Below, one piece after another: positions 7,867-15,395 of a DNA stretch of 58,427 bases. Below the pieces are notes generated by a model. The model saw nothing but the letters and a program-made list of their open reading frames with translations. It was not told the origin of the DNA and ran no database searches. Source of the stretch: Opitutia bacterium (lineage in GTDB: Bacteria > Verrucomicrobiota > Verrucomicrobiia > Opitutales > UBA953); contig BGOI01000011.1 of NCBI GenBank assembly GCA_003569165.1, forward strand, positions 1 to 58,427, given 5' to 3'. The translations under genes and the position numbers were made by a program. Each line of letters starts with the position of its first letter. Position 1 is the stretch's first letter.

Positions 7867-8994
7867 TCAGGCGATGCCCGCCACCCGGTAGGCCATCACG
7901 CCGAAGCCGACGATCGCGACCGCGAGGCAGAGCCCACGGCGAACCTTGGTCTCCGGCACGCCGGAACGGAGTACGGTCCAAAGCAGAGCGGCAGACATCA
8001 GGATGACAGCCATCTGGGCGAGTTCGATGCCGACGTTGAAGCCGATGAGAATACGGACGATGCTGCCGTTATCCCAATCCTTTAGGCGATCGGAGACCGC
8101 TGCGGCGAAGCCGAGGCCATGGACCAAGCCGAAGACGGCCGGGACGACGAGCATCTGACGGTTGGTGGCGGTCCCGCGATACGCCATCAGTCCGCCGAGC
8201 CCGATGGTGAGCGCAATGAAGGGTTCGATCCATGCACCTGGGTTACCGACCCAGCCGAGTGCGACTGCGCTGAGCGTGATGCTGTGGCCGAGGGTGAATA
8301 CGAGGGAGCGACCGAGTGCCTGGCGGAGCGAGGCCGCGCCGAGGAACATCGCCAACATGAACAAACAATGATCCCAGCCGTCGGGCAGCACGTGGCCGAA
8401 GCCGTCGGCGAGGAGTGCGACGATGGTCTGATTGTCGGTGGCAACCGTGTCATCGCCGATCTGGAATTCCCCGGGTTCGTTTTTCGATACCGCCATGACC
8501 GTCTGGAATTCCATGCCCTTGCGGAGATTCGTGAAGACCGTGCCGAGGGCGTCAGGGAAGCGGAGCACGAGTTTCTGCGTGTCCGCCGGCACCGTCGCCG
8601 TGAGCTTCGCATTCATCATCACTGGATAGCGATCGGCTTCACCTTGACGGCCGGACTGCGCGAGGATCTGTTCAGCGGTCGGGAAGGTCTCGATTTTCCA
8701 TGCCACGGCTTTGCCGTCGGCTTCGAGGCGGAGGCCGGCGAGGAACTGTTGGCGGCCTGGTTCGATGGACGAGGTCAGGCGCCCAGGCGTGAACATCAGC
8801 ACATCGAGGTCCTTGATCGGTGCGTCCTTGGGTAGCTGGCCTAGGAGAAATGAGGGGACGTCGAACTTTACCGTCAGCGCGAAGGTGTTCTTTTCGTCGA
8901 TGACGCCGATGCAGGAGGCTTCCTTCCACTCCGGGTGGGCCCAGAGAAGTGTCGGCAGGAGGGCCGAAAGCCAGAGCAGGAAGACTCGCCGCAT
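7867..8994 (-). CDS. HupE/UreJ-family membrane protein with N-terminal extracytoplasmic domain
   Basis: 375 residues. It starts MRRVFLLWLSALLPTLLWAHPEW, a signal peptide with cleavage after a WAH-like site. The first about 190 residues form a soluble extracytoplasmic domain. The rest has about six or seven membrane segments with the HupE/UreJ_2 hallmarks DGWDHCLFMLAMFLG, FTLGHSITLSAVALG, FGLVHGLGFA and FNVGIELAQMAVI. The repeated membrane His residues suggest metal handling; the family is linked to nickel, cobalt or other metal uptake, but the substrate here is unknown. ATG 8994 is preferred to a 12-residue longer start because it begins a proper signal peptide. Last of a four-gene run with PEBP, sulfatase and YHYH genes. 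Confidence 0.85.
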   Translation of the reverse strand: MRRVFLLWLSALLPTLLWAHPEWKEASCIGVIDEKNTFALTVKFDVPSFLLGQLPKDAPIKDLDVLMFTPGRLTSSIEPGRQQFLAGLRLEADGKAVAWKIETFPTAEQILAQSGRQGEADRYPVMMNAKLTATVPADTQKLVLRFPDALGTVFTNLRKGMEFQTVMAVSKNEPGEFQIGDDTVATDNQTIVALLADGFGHVLPDGWDHCLFMLAMFLGAASLRQALGRSLVFTLGHSITLSAVALGWVGNPGAWIEPFIALTIGLGGLMAYRGTATNRQMLVVPAVFGLVHGLGFAAAVSDRLKDWDNGSIVRILIGFNVGIELAQMAVILMSAALLWTVLRSGVPETKVRRGLCLAVAIVGFGVMAYRVAGIA

Positions 8995-9040
8995 GGGAAA
9001 TGAGTACGACGGCAGGCCGTCGCGTTCCAATCAAAACCGC

Positions 9041-9727
9041 TTACTTGGCGCCTTCTTCGCGGCGGGGCGGGCGTTTCTCTTCCTTACTGTCGCTGGCGCC
9101 GGCCGGGCGGGTGTAAAGCACGGTCAGATCGGCAGCGGCGAGAATCTTGCCCTTCATGGCGGCGAGAAGCGGGTCGACGGTGATCGGGCTTTCGGCCTGG
9201 GAGAGGTCGGGCTTGGCGGAAAGGGCGAAAAGGGTGAGGACATATTTCTTTTCGCCGGGACCTTTGGAATGGGGCGACGCGTACTCGACGCGATGATGGA
9301 CCGTGCTGATGCCCATCTTGCCGAAGTCGGTGGCGTTCTTGGCGACGCTCGTGGTCTGCGGATTGATGTCATGTATCAGCCAGTAGATCTTCGTCTTACC
9401 TTCCGGGTCGAGGTGGTGCATAATCAGCACCAAGCTCTGCGTGCCTTTCGGCATACCAGTCCAAGCGAGGGGCGGGCTGGCGCTGGTCCCGTCGCCGGTG
9501 AATTCAACCGGAAGTTTTTCGCCGTCCTTTACCGCGGGGCTGGTGAGTTTGAAGGTGCTATTCTTTTCGACTGGCTTGGCTGCCGCGACGGTATCGAAGG
9601 AGCCGGTAGGCGCGCCGCCTTTCCCTTTTCCCTTCTTGCCTTCAGCGGGAGCGCCGAAGCCGAGCATTGTTCCGCATGAGAGAATGAGTAGCACGAGTGC
9701 TAGGGGGCGGAGTGATGGGAGGGTCAT
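9041..9727 (-). CDS. Secreted PEBP-family (YbhB/YbcL-like) protein
   Basis: 228 residues with an N-terminal signal peptide, then a short Gly-Lys-rich linker (EGKKGKGKGG, about residues 29-38). The PEBP fold follows: FKLTSPAVKDGEKLPVEFTG, TSASPPLAWTGMPKG, LVLIMHHLDPEG with YWLIHDINP, and YASPHSKGPGEKKYVLTLFAL. These match bacterial phosphatidylethanolamine-binding/Raf-kinase-inhibitor-like proteins, although the usual DPD of ligand loop 1 is HLDPEG here. It ends in a charged tail. Ligand unknown. Placed 46 bases behind the sulfatase gene and 46 bases ahead of the HupE/UreJ gene, same strand. Confidence 0.9.
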   Translation of the reverse strand: MTLPSLRPLALVLLILSCGTMLGFGAPAEGKKGKGKGGAPTGSFDTVAAAKPVEKNSTFKLTSPAVKDGEKLPVEFTGDGTSASPPLAWTGMPKGTQSLVLIMHHLDPEGKTKIYWLIHDINPQTTSVAKNATDFGKMGISTVHHRVEYASPHSKGPGEKKYVLTLFALSAKPDLSQAESPITVDPLLAAMKGKILAAADLTVLYTRPAGASDSKEEKRPPRREEGAK

Positions 9728-9773
9728 GTTTTGGAGATTCTAGCAGAGGTCGGCTTAAGGGCCGATGAAGGGA

Positions 9774-11063
9774 TTACTTTTTCCCTTTCCCCTTAGCGCC
9801 TTTCCCCGCGCCCCCCGTCGTTACTGCGGGCAGGCCTTGCTTCAAGGCATCCAGCTGTGCGCCTAGTTTGGCAGCGAGCTCGGGTTGGGAGGCAAATAAG
9901 TCTTTATTTTCGCCGAGGTCGGTCCGGAGGTTATACAGGCTTCGCTTTCCAACGCTCGTTTCGATGATCTTCCACTCGCCATCGAAGAAGGCGATGTCTT
10001 GCGCGGCGATCAGGAAAGCGGGTCGCGGGAGGGTCTTGCCCGTCGATAGCGCGGGCCATTGGTTGGACCCGTCGAACTTTAATGCTCCGGGTATCGGTAG
10101 ACTGAGCGCAGCGAGAAGGGAAGGGAAGAGGTCGTGCGCAGCCACTGGCTGTTGACTGAGTACGCCGGCCGCAACCTTGCCAGGCCAGCGCACGATGGCT
10201 GGCACCCGGATGCCGCCCTCTTGGACGGTGCCTTTGCCGAAGCTCAGCGGCGTATTCGGGCTGAAGCGGCGCGTGGCGCCATTGTCGGAGCAGAAAATGA
10301 CCAAGGTGTTGGCGCGAAGGCCTTGTTCATCCAGCGTGGCCAGGATGCGGCTGATTCCGAGATCCAGACTCTCGACGACGGCTGTGTAGAGCGCGTCGGA
10401 CTTGTGTTTCGCGATCAGTGCTTCCGGTGCAGCCAGAGGGGTGTGTGGCGCGTTGAAGGCGACCTGCATGAAGAAGGGCTTCTTGCGGTCACGTTGTTTA
10501 AGCTGCGCGATGGCTTCGTCGGCCATCAGCGTGGTTGCATAGCCTTTTTCTTCGACGGTCTTGCCGTCCCGAGCCCAGTCAACGACGCCTCTTTGGTTGA
10601 CGTGGGTGAAGTAGTCGATCTCCGGACCTAAGAATCCGTAGAAGTGATCGAAGCCGTAGCCGAGCGGGCCGGGATTAGTGCCCAGATGCCACTTACCGAT
10701 GAGCGATGTCCGGTAGCCGGCACTTTGCAGCGTTGAGGCCAGCGTGGGCGTGCCTTTCGGGATACCTTGCTGTCCAGGTCCGACCACGTCGGTCAGGCCG
10801 AAGCGCCGCGGCATCATGCCGGTGAGCAAAGCTGAACGGGCGGGGCTGCAGACGGGGTATCCGTAGAAGCGTTCGAGCTGGACGCCTTCCTTCGCGAGTT
10901 GGGCGAGGGCAGGCGTGACCATCTTAGGATTATGGTAGCTGACCCCATTCCAGCCGAGGTCGTCGGCGATGATCAGGAGGACGTTCGGCGGGCTGCTCGG
11001 CTGTTGTGCATCGGCGAGGACGACGACGAGGGCGAGAGACAGAACGTGACGGAGAAAAGTCAT
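9774..11063 (-). CDS. Secreted sulfatase (CSPAR motif)
   Basis: 429 residues with signal peptide (MTFLRHVLSLALVVVLADA). NVLLIIADDLGWNG holds the metal Asp pair. VCSPARSALLTG has the formylglycine Cys72 in a canonical C-x-P-x-R context. GKWHLGTNPG, FFMQVAFNAPHTPL, LVIFCSDNGA and VQEGGIRVPAIVRWPG are standard S1 sulfatase elements. The C-terminus is a Gly-Lys-rich tail (GGAGKGAKGKGKK), as in its neighbours. It likely desulfates an extracellular glycan and depends on a formylglycine-generating enzyme not in this window. The start lies 6 bases after the YHYH stop, so the two are probably co-transcribed. Confidence 0.93.
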   Translation of the reverse strand: MTFLRHVLSLALVVVLADAQQPSSPPNVLLIIADDLGWNGVSYHNPKMVTPALAQLAKEGVQLERFYGYPVCSPARSALLTGMMPRRFGLTDVVGPGQQGIPKGTPTLASTLQSAGYRTSLIGKWHLGTNPGPLGYGFDHFYGFLGPEIDYFTHVNQRGVVDWARDGKTVEEKGYATTLMADEAIAQLKQRDRKKPFFMQVAFNAPHTPLAAPEALIAKHKSDALYTAVVESLDLGISRILATLDEQGLRANTLVIFCSDNGATRRFSPNTPLSFGKGTVQEGGIRVPAIVRWPGKVAAGVLSQQPVAAHDLFPSLLAALSLPIPGALKFDGSNQWPALSTGKTLPRPAFLIAAQDIAFFDGEWKIIETSVGKRSLYNLRTDLGENKDLFASQPELAAKLGAQLDALKQGLPAVTTGGAGKGAKGKGKK

Positions 11064-11069
11064 GGTTAT

Positions 11070-12089
11070 TTATTTCTCACCTTTGGGGGCACCCTTGCCG
11101 CCTTTGGGGCCGCCTTTGCCACCCTTGTCGCCTTTACCGCCGTTCCCGCCCGTTTTGGTCGCGTCGCAGATGTCGGCGTCGCCGAGGACGGCGGTACCGA
11201 GGGGGCCTTTGAAACCGCCGACGATGTAGGGCCACTCATTGCTGACGTGGTAGTGGTAGCCGAGTCCGTCGTGGTCATGGCCGCTGATCGAATCGAGTTT
11301 CTTGGGGGCGGAACCGTCGGCCTCCGTGGGGCCGCGGACCGGGAAACCATCGAGCGCGAAGCCAACGACCTTGCCTGACTTATCATTGTCCATGACGGAC
11401 GGCGCACGGTGGTAGTGGTATTCGTGGCCAAAGCCCGTGTGACCGCCCTTAGGGTCGAGCGGGGCGATGTTCTTGAACGCCGTGATGCGATTGACTGGTT
11501 CCGGCGGGAAGAAGCGGACGCCATTGGTGCTGATGCCGAGCCCCGAGCGCGGGGAGAACTTCGCCTGGCGCAGCGGGGTGACTGCCTCGGAGGCCTTCGG
11601 ATTCTTCGGCAGGAAGATCGTCACAATCTGCTCGAGCGGTTGCAGTTCGATCACCGAATTCGTGACGCCATCTTTGGCGGCCTGTTCGTACGTCCAGCCG
11701 GCGAGTTCCTGGCGCGCGACCTTGTCAAACTCCGTGCGGTCTTTCGTGCGGTGCACCGTGCCGTCGGCGTCGAACATGTTCCAACCGCGCTTGTTCAGGA
11801 TTTTGAGATAGTCGGCGTCGACGCGGTAGAGCTTCTTGTCGACGGTGTCTTCCCAGTAGCCGCCCTTGTCGTTAAGCGTGGCCGGGGACCAGGGGCCCAT
11901 CGCGTGATCGTGGGGCAGGGAGCGGACGACGATTTTATAGACCGTGGCTTTGGAGCCGTCGCTCAGGATGCCTTCGATTTCGGTGATTGGTTTCACTAGG
12001 GCGCGCTTGTCGAAGAGCGACGGGAGGTCGACTGGCGCGGCAGCGGCGGCTAGGCTGAGGGTGACGCAGACGAGTGAGAACAATCTCAT
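11070..12089 (-). CDS. Secreted YHYH-domain protein with Gly-Lys-rich tail
   Basis: 339 residues with signal peptide (MRLFSLVCVTLSLAAAAA). The C-terminal half has the YHYH domain: GHEYHYHRAPSVMDND, GFALDGFPVRGP, and SGHDHDGLGYHYHVSNEWPY. About ten His residues fall within roughly 90 residues, which suggests metal binding, though no function is established for the family that I know. The last about 30 residues are almost only Gly, Lys and Pro. The N-terminal about 190 residues are not recognised. First gene of the run that continues with sulfatase, PEBP and HupE/UreJ. The tail makes heterogeneous GC-rich DNA, but the frame is intact. Confidence 0.85.
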   Translation of the reverse strand: MRLFSLVCVTLSLAAAAAPVDLPSLFDKRALVKPITEIEGILSDGSKATVYKIVVRSLPHDHAMGPWSPATLNDKGGYWEDTVDKKLYRVDADYLKILNKRGWNMFDADGTVHRTKDRTEFDKVARQELAGWTYEQAAKDGVTNSVIELQPLEQIVTIFLPKNPKASEAVTPLRQAKFSPRSGLGISTNGVRFFPPEPVNRITAFKNIAPLDPKGGHTGFGHEYHYHRAPSVMDNDKSGKVVGFALDGFPVRGPTEADGSAPKKLDSISGHDHDGLGYHYHVSNEWPYIVGGFKGPLGTAVLGDADICDATKTGGNGGKGDKGGKGGPKGGKGAPKGEK

Positions 12090-12138
12090 AGTCAGGGTAT
12101 TATGCCAGAAAAGGCCTTAACCCAACATTAAGAGATCA

Positions 12139-12984
12139 TTATTCCGAACTGTCGGAGTCTTTGTAGCTGCGCAAGACGCGCGGGTTCTGAAAGGAGCCGG
12201 ACTTAAAGAAGACTTTCTCCATGAAGAGCCCGCGAGCGGGCGCGGTCGGCACTTCCGAGGTGATGGCACGTTCCTTCCGGTAGGCGAGGAGGCGTTCGGG
12301 GGTCATCTTCCCTTCGCCCACGCGGAGGAGTCCTCCGACGAGGCGGCGGACCATCTTGTAAAGGAAGCCGCTGCTTTCGGCGATGATGGTAATCCGCTTC
12401 CCGCGGCGGCGGACTTCAAGGCGGCGCAGGTCCTTAACTGGATTTTCCTTCTCCATGCCTTGGCCGTGATTCGCACCGAACGCGTAGAAGTCATGTTTGC
12501 CGAGCAGAAGCTTGGCGGCCTGTCGCATCAGCTTCACGTCGACGGTCTTCATCCCTAATCCCAGGCAGAAGCGCGCCTCCCAGGGCGGCGGGTAACCATC
12601 GCAGATCTCGTAGCGATAGCGTTTGCCGTCGGCATGCCAGCGACAATGGAACGTCGGCGCGACCCGCTGAATCTGCGTGACCAGCAGACCGTTCTGTTCG
12701 CACGAGTTCATCGCGTGGACGAGGTAGCTGCACGGGTGAGGCCAGAATGCGTCAAAATGAAAACGTTGTCCGACGCTATGAACGCCGGAGTCCGTGCGAC
12801 CGCTGCCATGGATGACAATCGGGGTCTTGAGGATGCGTGACATGCGAGCCTCGAGCTCGCCTTGAATCGAAAGCTGCCCCGTCTGGACCTGCCAGCCGAT
12901 GTGGTCGGTACCGTCGTAGGCGACCGTCGCCAGGAAGCGCTCGAGCTTCGGCGTGAAGGGTTTCTTGGTCTTGGCGGGAGGCAT
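12139..12984 (-). CDS. truA: tRNA pseudouridine synthase A
   Basis: 281 residues. ATVAYDGTDHIGWQVQTGQLSIQGELE is the TruA N-terminus in family order. The catalytic Asp is in GSGRTDSGVHSVGQRFHF. The C-terminal half has SSGFLYKMVRRLVGGLLRVGEG, also typical. It modifies uridines 38-40 in the tRNA anticodon arm (family knowledge). The ATG at 12984 lies one base after the ruvX stop, so the pair is translationally coupled. The longer reading frame upstream overlaps ruvX and is spurious. The C-terminus carries about 20 extra residues rich in Ser and Asp. Confidence 0.95.
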   Translation of the reverse strand: MPPAKTKKPFTPKLERFLATVAYDGTDHIGWQVQTGQLSIQGELEARMSRILKTPIVIHGSGRTDSGVHSVGQRFHFDAFWPHPCSYLVHAMNSCEQNGLLVTQIQRVAPTFHCRWHADGKRYRYEICDGYPPPWEARFCLGLGMKTVDVKLMRQAAKLLLGKHDFYAFGANHGQGMEKENPVKDLRRLEVRRRGKRITIIAESSGFLYKMVRRLVGGLLRVGEGKMTPERLLAYRKERAITSEVPTAPARGLFMEKVFFKSGSFQNPRVLRSYKDSDSSE

Positions 12985-12985
12985 A

Positions 12986-13441
12986 TCAGGAGCCGAGGCC
13001 GCGGCTATTGAGGAAATCCTGGAGTAAGACGGCGGCCGCGCGCGAGTCGCGCTCTCCGGTGCGGGCCTGCTGTTTGCGCTCGTTGGCTGAACGGGCTTTC
13101 CGTCCTCCGAACTCATCGGCCGCTTGGCTCGTGAGGGCTTCGTCGACCTTCTCGATGGGTAAGGCGAAGCGCCGGGTGAGTTCAGTCGCGAAGACATCGA
13201 CCTCATCGCAGCGCTTGGTGCGTTCACCTTCGACCGATAGGGGGTAGCCGAGCACGAGCAGGGTGACCTTGAGGCGGGCGATCTCTTTGCCAATCTGGGC
13301 GAAGCGCTCTTCGGCGCTTTCCGCGATTGCGGCGGGCAGGGGGAAGGCGAACCCGAGTTCGTCGGCATGGCTTAGCCCGACCCTGCGGGAGCCATAATCG
13401 ATGCCGAGGAAGACCTGTGCCACGGGGTCAAGTTGGGACAC
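12986..13441 (-). CDS. ruvX: Putative pre-16S rRNA nuclease / Holliday junction resolvase-like YqgF
   Basis: 151 residues. FLGIDYGSRRVGLSHADELG carries the first catalytic Asp of the RNase H-like fold. VLGYPLSVEGERTKRCDEV and PIEKVDEALTSQAAD follow in the expected order, and DSRAAAVLLQDFL supplies the last conserved Asp. In Gram-negative bacteria this family trims pre-16S rRNA ends. Length is normal. First gene of a two-gene run with truA; divergent from the moeB-like gene, with 74 bases between starts. Confidence 0.93.
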   Translation of the reverse strand: MSQLDPVAQVFLGIDYGSRRVGLSHADELGFAFPLPAAIAESAEERFAQIGKEIARLKVTLLVLGYPLSVEGERTKRCDEVDVFATELTRRFALPIEKVDEALTSQAADEFGGRKARSANERKQQARTGERDSRAAAVLLQDFLNSRGLGS

Positions 13442-13515
13442 CTTGGCGGATTATTCAATCCGACACGTGGAAGGGGCGGTTTGACACCGCTCCATGCGGG
13501 GGTTCCACTGTCCGT

Positions 13516-14661
13516 ATGTCCGCGGAACAACGCCTGAGCGACCACGAGAGGGCCTTGTACTCCCGGCAGATTCGTCTGCCCGGGGTAGGGGAGGCCGGTC
13601 AGCTGCGTCTGCGCGAGGCCAAGGTGCTACTCTTAGGTGCTGGCGGCCTAGGTTCCCCCGTCGGCCTCTATCTGGCTGCCGCTGGTATCGGCGTCATCGG
13701 CATTGCTGACCCGGACAAGGTCGAAATCTCGAATCTACATCGCCAGATCATCCATGGTTTCGACACCTTGGGGCTCCCGAAGACTATTTCCGCCGCCGAG
13801 GCGCTCGGGGAGATTAATCCCGGTCTCAAGGTGGCATTGCATCCCGAGGGCTTCACGGTCGAGAACGCGTCAGACCTCGTCGCCCGTTACGATGTCGTGG
13901 TCGATGGTACGGATAACTTCGCGACCCGTTTCCTCGCGGCCGACGCCTGTGTGCTGGGTGGGCGACCCCTCGTGCACGGAAGCGTCCTGCGCGAAGCTGG
14001 CCAAGTGGGCGTCTTCCTCCCGAAGACTGGCTGTTACCGTTGTCTCTACCCCGTCATCCCTGACGCCTCCTCCGTGCCGACCTGTGCCGAGGCGGGCGTC
14101 TTCGGTGCGACCTGTGGGGTGATCGGCTCCTGGATGGCTTCCGAAGTCATCGCCGTCCTACTCGGTAAACGCTCTGCCTCGCGCCTGCTGGTCGTCGATG
14201 TCGGCTCCGGTACTTCCAAACTGATCGCCTTGTCGGCCGACCCGGCCTGTCCGTGTTGCGGTGCTTCTCCTGTCATCCGTTCGCTCGAGAAGGCCGCCTA
14301 TGCACCTATTTCCTGCCAATCCTCTGAACTCATGTCCGAAACCCCCCTTGAAGTGACCGTCGAAGAAGCCCAGCGCCTGTTGTCCGGCCCCAATCCACCC
14401 CAGCTCATTGATGTCAGGGAAATGGACGAGTATGCCGTCTGCCGAATCGAGGGCTCTCGACTTATTCCCATGAACACCGTGCCGATGCGATTGGCCGAGA
14501 TTCCGCAGGACGTCCCGGTCCTGGTCCAGTGCCACCATGGCGGCCGGAGCATGAAGGTTACCCATTTCTTGCGGTCCAAAGGCTATACCCGCGTCAGTAA
14601 CGTCAAGGGTGGTATCGACGCCTGGTCGCTCAAGGTCGACCCCCAGGTCCCGCGCTACTGA
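13516..14661 (+). CDS. moeB: MoeB/ThiF-type adenylyltransferase fused to a rhodanese domain
   Basis: 381 residues. The E1-like half starts RALYSRQIRLPGVGEAGQ, with the nucleotide motif VLLLGAGGLGSPVGLYLAAAG and DNFATRFLAADAC. Paired Cys in CYRCLYP and CPCCG make the zinc knuckle. The C-terminal about 105 residues are a rhodanese with active-site loop QCHHGGRSMKVT (Cys persulfide). This MoeZ/MoeBR arrangement activates the C-terminal Gly of a MoaD or ThiS-like carrier and delivers sulfur to it. No such carrier gene is in the window. ATG 13516 is preferred to the long upstream extension, which runs antisense to ruvX. Also possible: ThiF-like for thiamine, or a cysteine-synthesis carrier system. 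Confidence 0.9.
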   Translation: MSAEQRLSDHERALYSRQIRLPGVGEAGQLRLREAKVLLLGAGGLGSPVGLYLAAAGIGVIGIADPDKVEISNLHRQIIHGFDTLGLPKTISAAEALGEINPGLKVALHPEGFTVENASDLVARYDVVVDGTDNFATRFLAADACVLGGRPLVHGSVLREAGQVGVFLPKTGCYRCLYPVIPDASSVPTCAEAGVFGATCGVIGSWMASEVIAVLLGKRSASRLLVVDVGSGTSKLIALSADPACPCCGASPVIRSLEKAAYAPISCQSSELMSETPLEVTVEEAQRLLSGPNPPQLIDVREMDEYAVCRIEGSRLIPMNTVPMRLAEIPQDVPVLVQCHHGGRSMKVTHFLRSKGYTRVSNVKGGIDAWSLKVDPQVPRY

Positions 14662-14715
14662 GCGAGACTAGGCTTGCCGACTCCCGCCCTCTGTTATTTT
14701 ATCTCCGTTCTCACT

Positions 14716-15327
14716 ATGAAGCGTTTCACCTTCCTTCTCGCTGTCGCCGCCTTGAGCGTCGGTTGCACCTCTCGCATCCCTTCCGGCTTCAACCCGCTTG
14801 CTTCCGGTAACGGCGGTCCCGGTGGCCCTGACATCATCGATCACCGTTCGTCCAACCCACGTCGCGATGCCCTCGCCGCCCAGATTCTCGCCGGCAATAT
14901 CCCACCCGAGGCCATTCTCACGACCGTCTACTTCGATTTCGACAAATACACTGTCTCCGCCAATGAGCGTGCCAAGATTGACGCCGTCGCGGGTCGCGTG
15001 AAGGCCACGGATGTCATCATCGCCGGTTACACCGACCATTTCGGCACCGCAGAATACAATCTCGGTCTCTCCGATCGCCGCGCCCAATCCGTCCGCGAGT
15101 ATCTCGTCAAGAGTGGCGCCAGCGAAGCCAGATCTGAAATCATGGCCCTCGGTTCGCAGCAAGCCGACAAGAACGCCGCTGGTCGTCAGTCTGGCGCCAA
15201 GGACCGCAAGGCTGTGATCGTCGACGTGAACTACTCCGGGCCGATTTCCGCTGCCCCGGCCGCTCGGGTCTCCGCCCCGGCTCCGTCCGCCGGCGCCGCT
15301 CCGGCTCCTGTCCCCACCGCGCTCTGA
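14716..15327 (+). CDS. OmpA/Pal-like outer-membrane lipoprotein
   Basis: 203 residues. MKRFTFLLAVAALSVGCTS is a lipoprotein signal with lipobox LSVGC (Cys17). The OmpA-like peptidoglycan-binding domain has VYFDFDKYTVSANERAKID, VIIAGYTDHFGTAEYNLGLSDRRAQSV and later KNAAGRQSGAKDRKAVI. The C-terminal about 30 residues are Ala-Pro-rich low complexity. It probably tethers the outer membrane to peptidoglycan, as Pal does. No tol genes are nearby, so it may be a Pal relative and not Pal itself. A strong terminator follows 20 bases downstream. Confidence 0.88.
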   Translation: MKRFTFLLAVAALSVGCTSRIPSGFNPLASGNGGPGGPDIIDHRSSNPRRDALAAQILAGNIPPEAILTTVYFDFDKYTVSANERAKIDAVAGRVKATDVIIAGYTDHFGTAEYNLGLSDRRAQSVREYLVKSGASEARSEIMALGSQQADKNAAGRQSGAKDRKAVIVDVNYSGPISAAPAARVSAPAPSAGAAPAPVPTAL

Positions 15328-15346
15328 GCGACAGATTGAACCAAAG

Positions 15347-15374
15347 AAAAGGCCCGCCGTTCGGCGGGCCTTTT
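15347..15374. terminator. Bidirectional terminator between OmpA-like and dsbD genes
   Basis: Perfect 12-bp stem AAAAGGCCCGCC (15347-15358) and GGCGGGCCTTTT (15363-15374), loop GTTC, with a T run continuing to about 15376. It lies between two convergent genes and has A and T runs on both sides, so it can stop transcription in either direction. Confidence 0.93.
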
Positions 15375-15395
15375 TTATGGTCTGGAAGCTTCGGC

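Noticed and set aside
12139-13368. A longer truA starting at 13368
   Set aside because: The extra part is a Ser-Pro-rich out-of-frame reading of ruvX. The ATG at 12984 lies right behind the ruvX stop.
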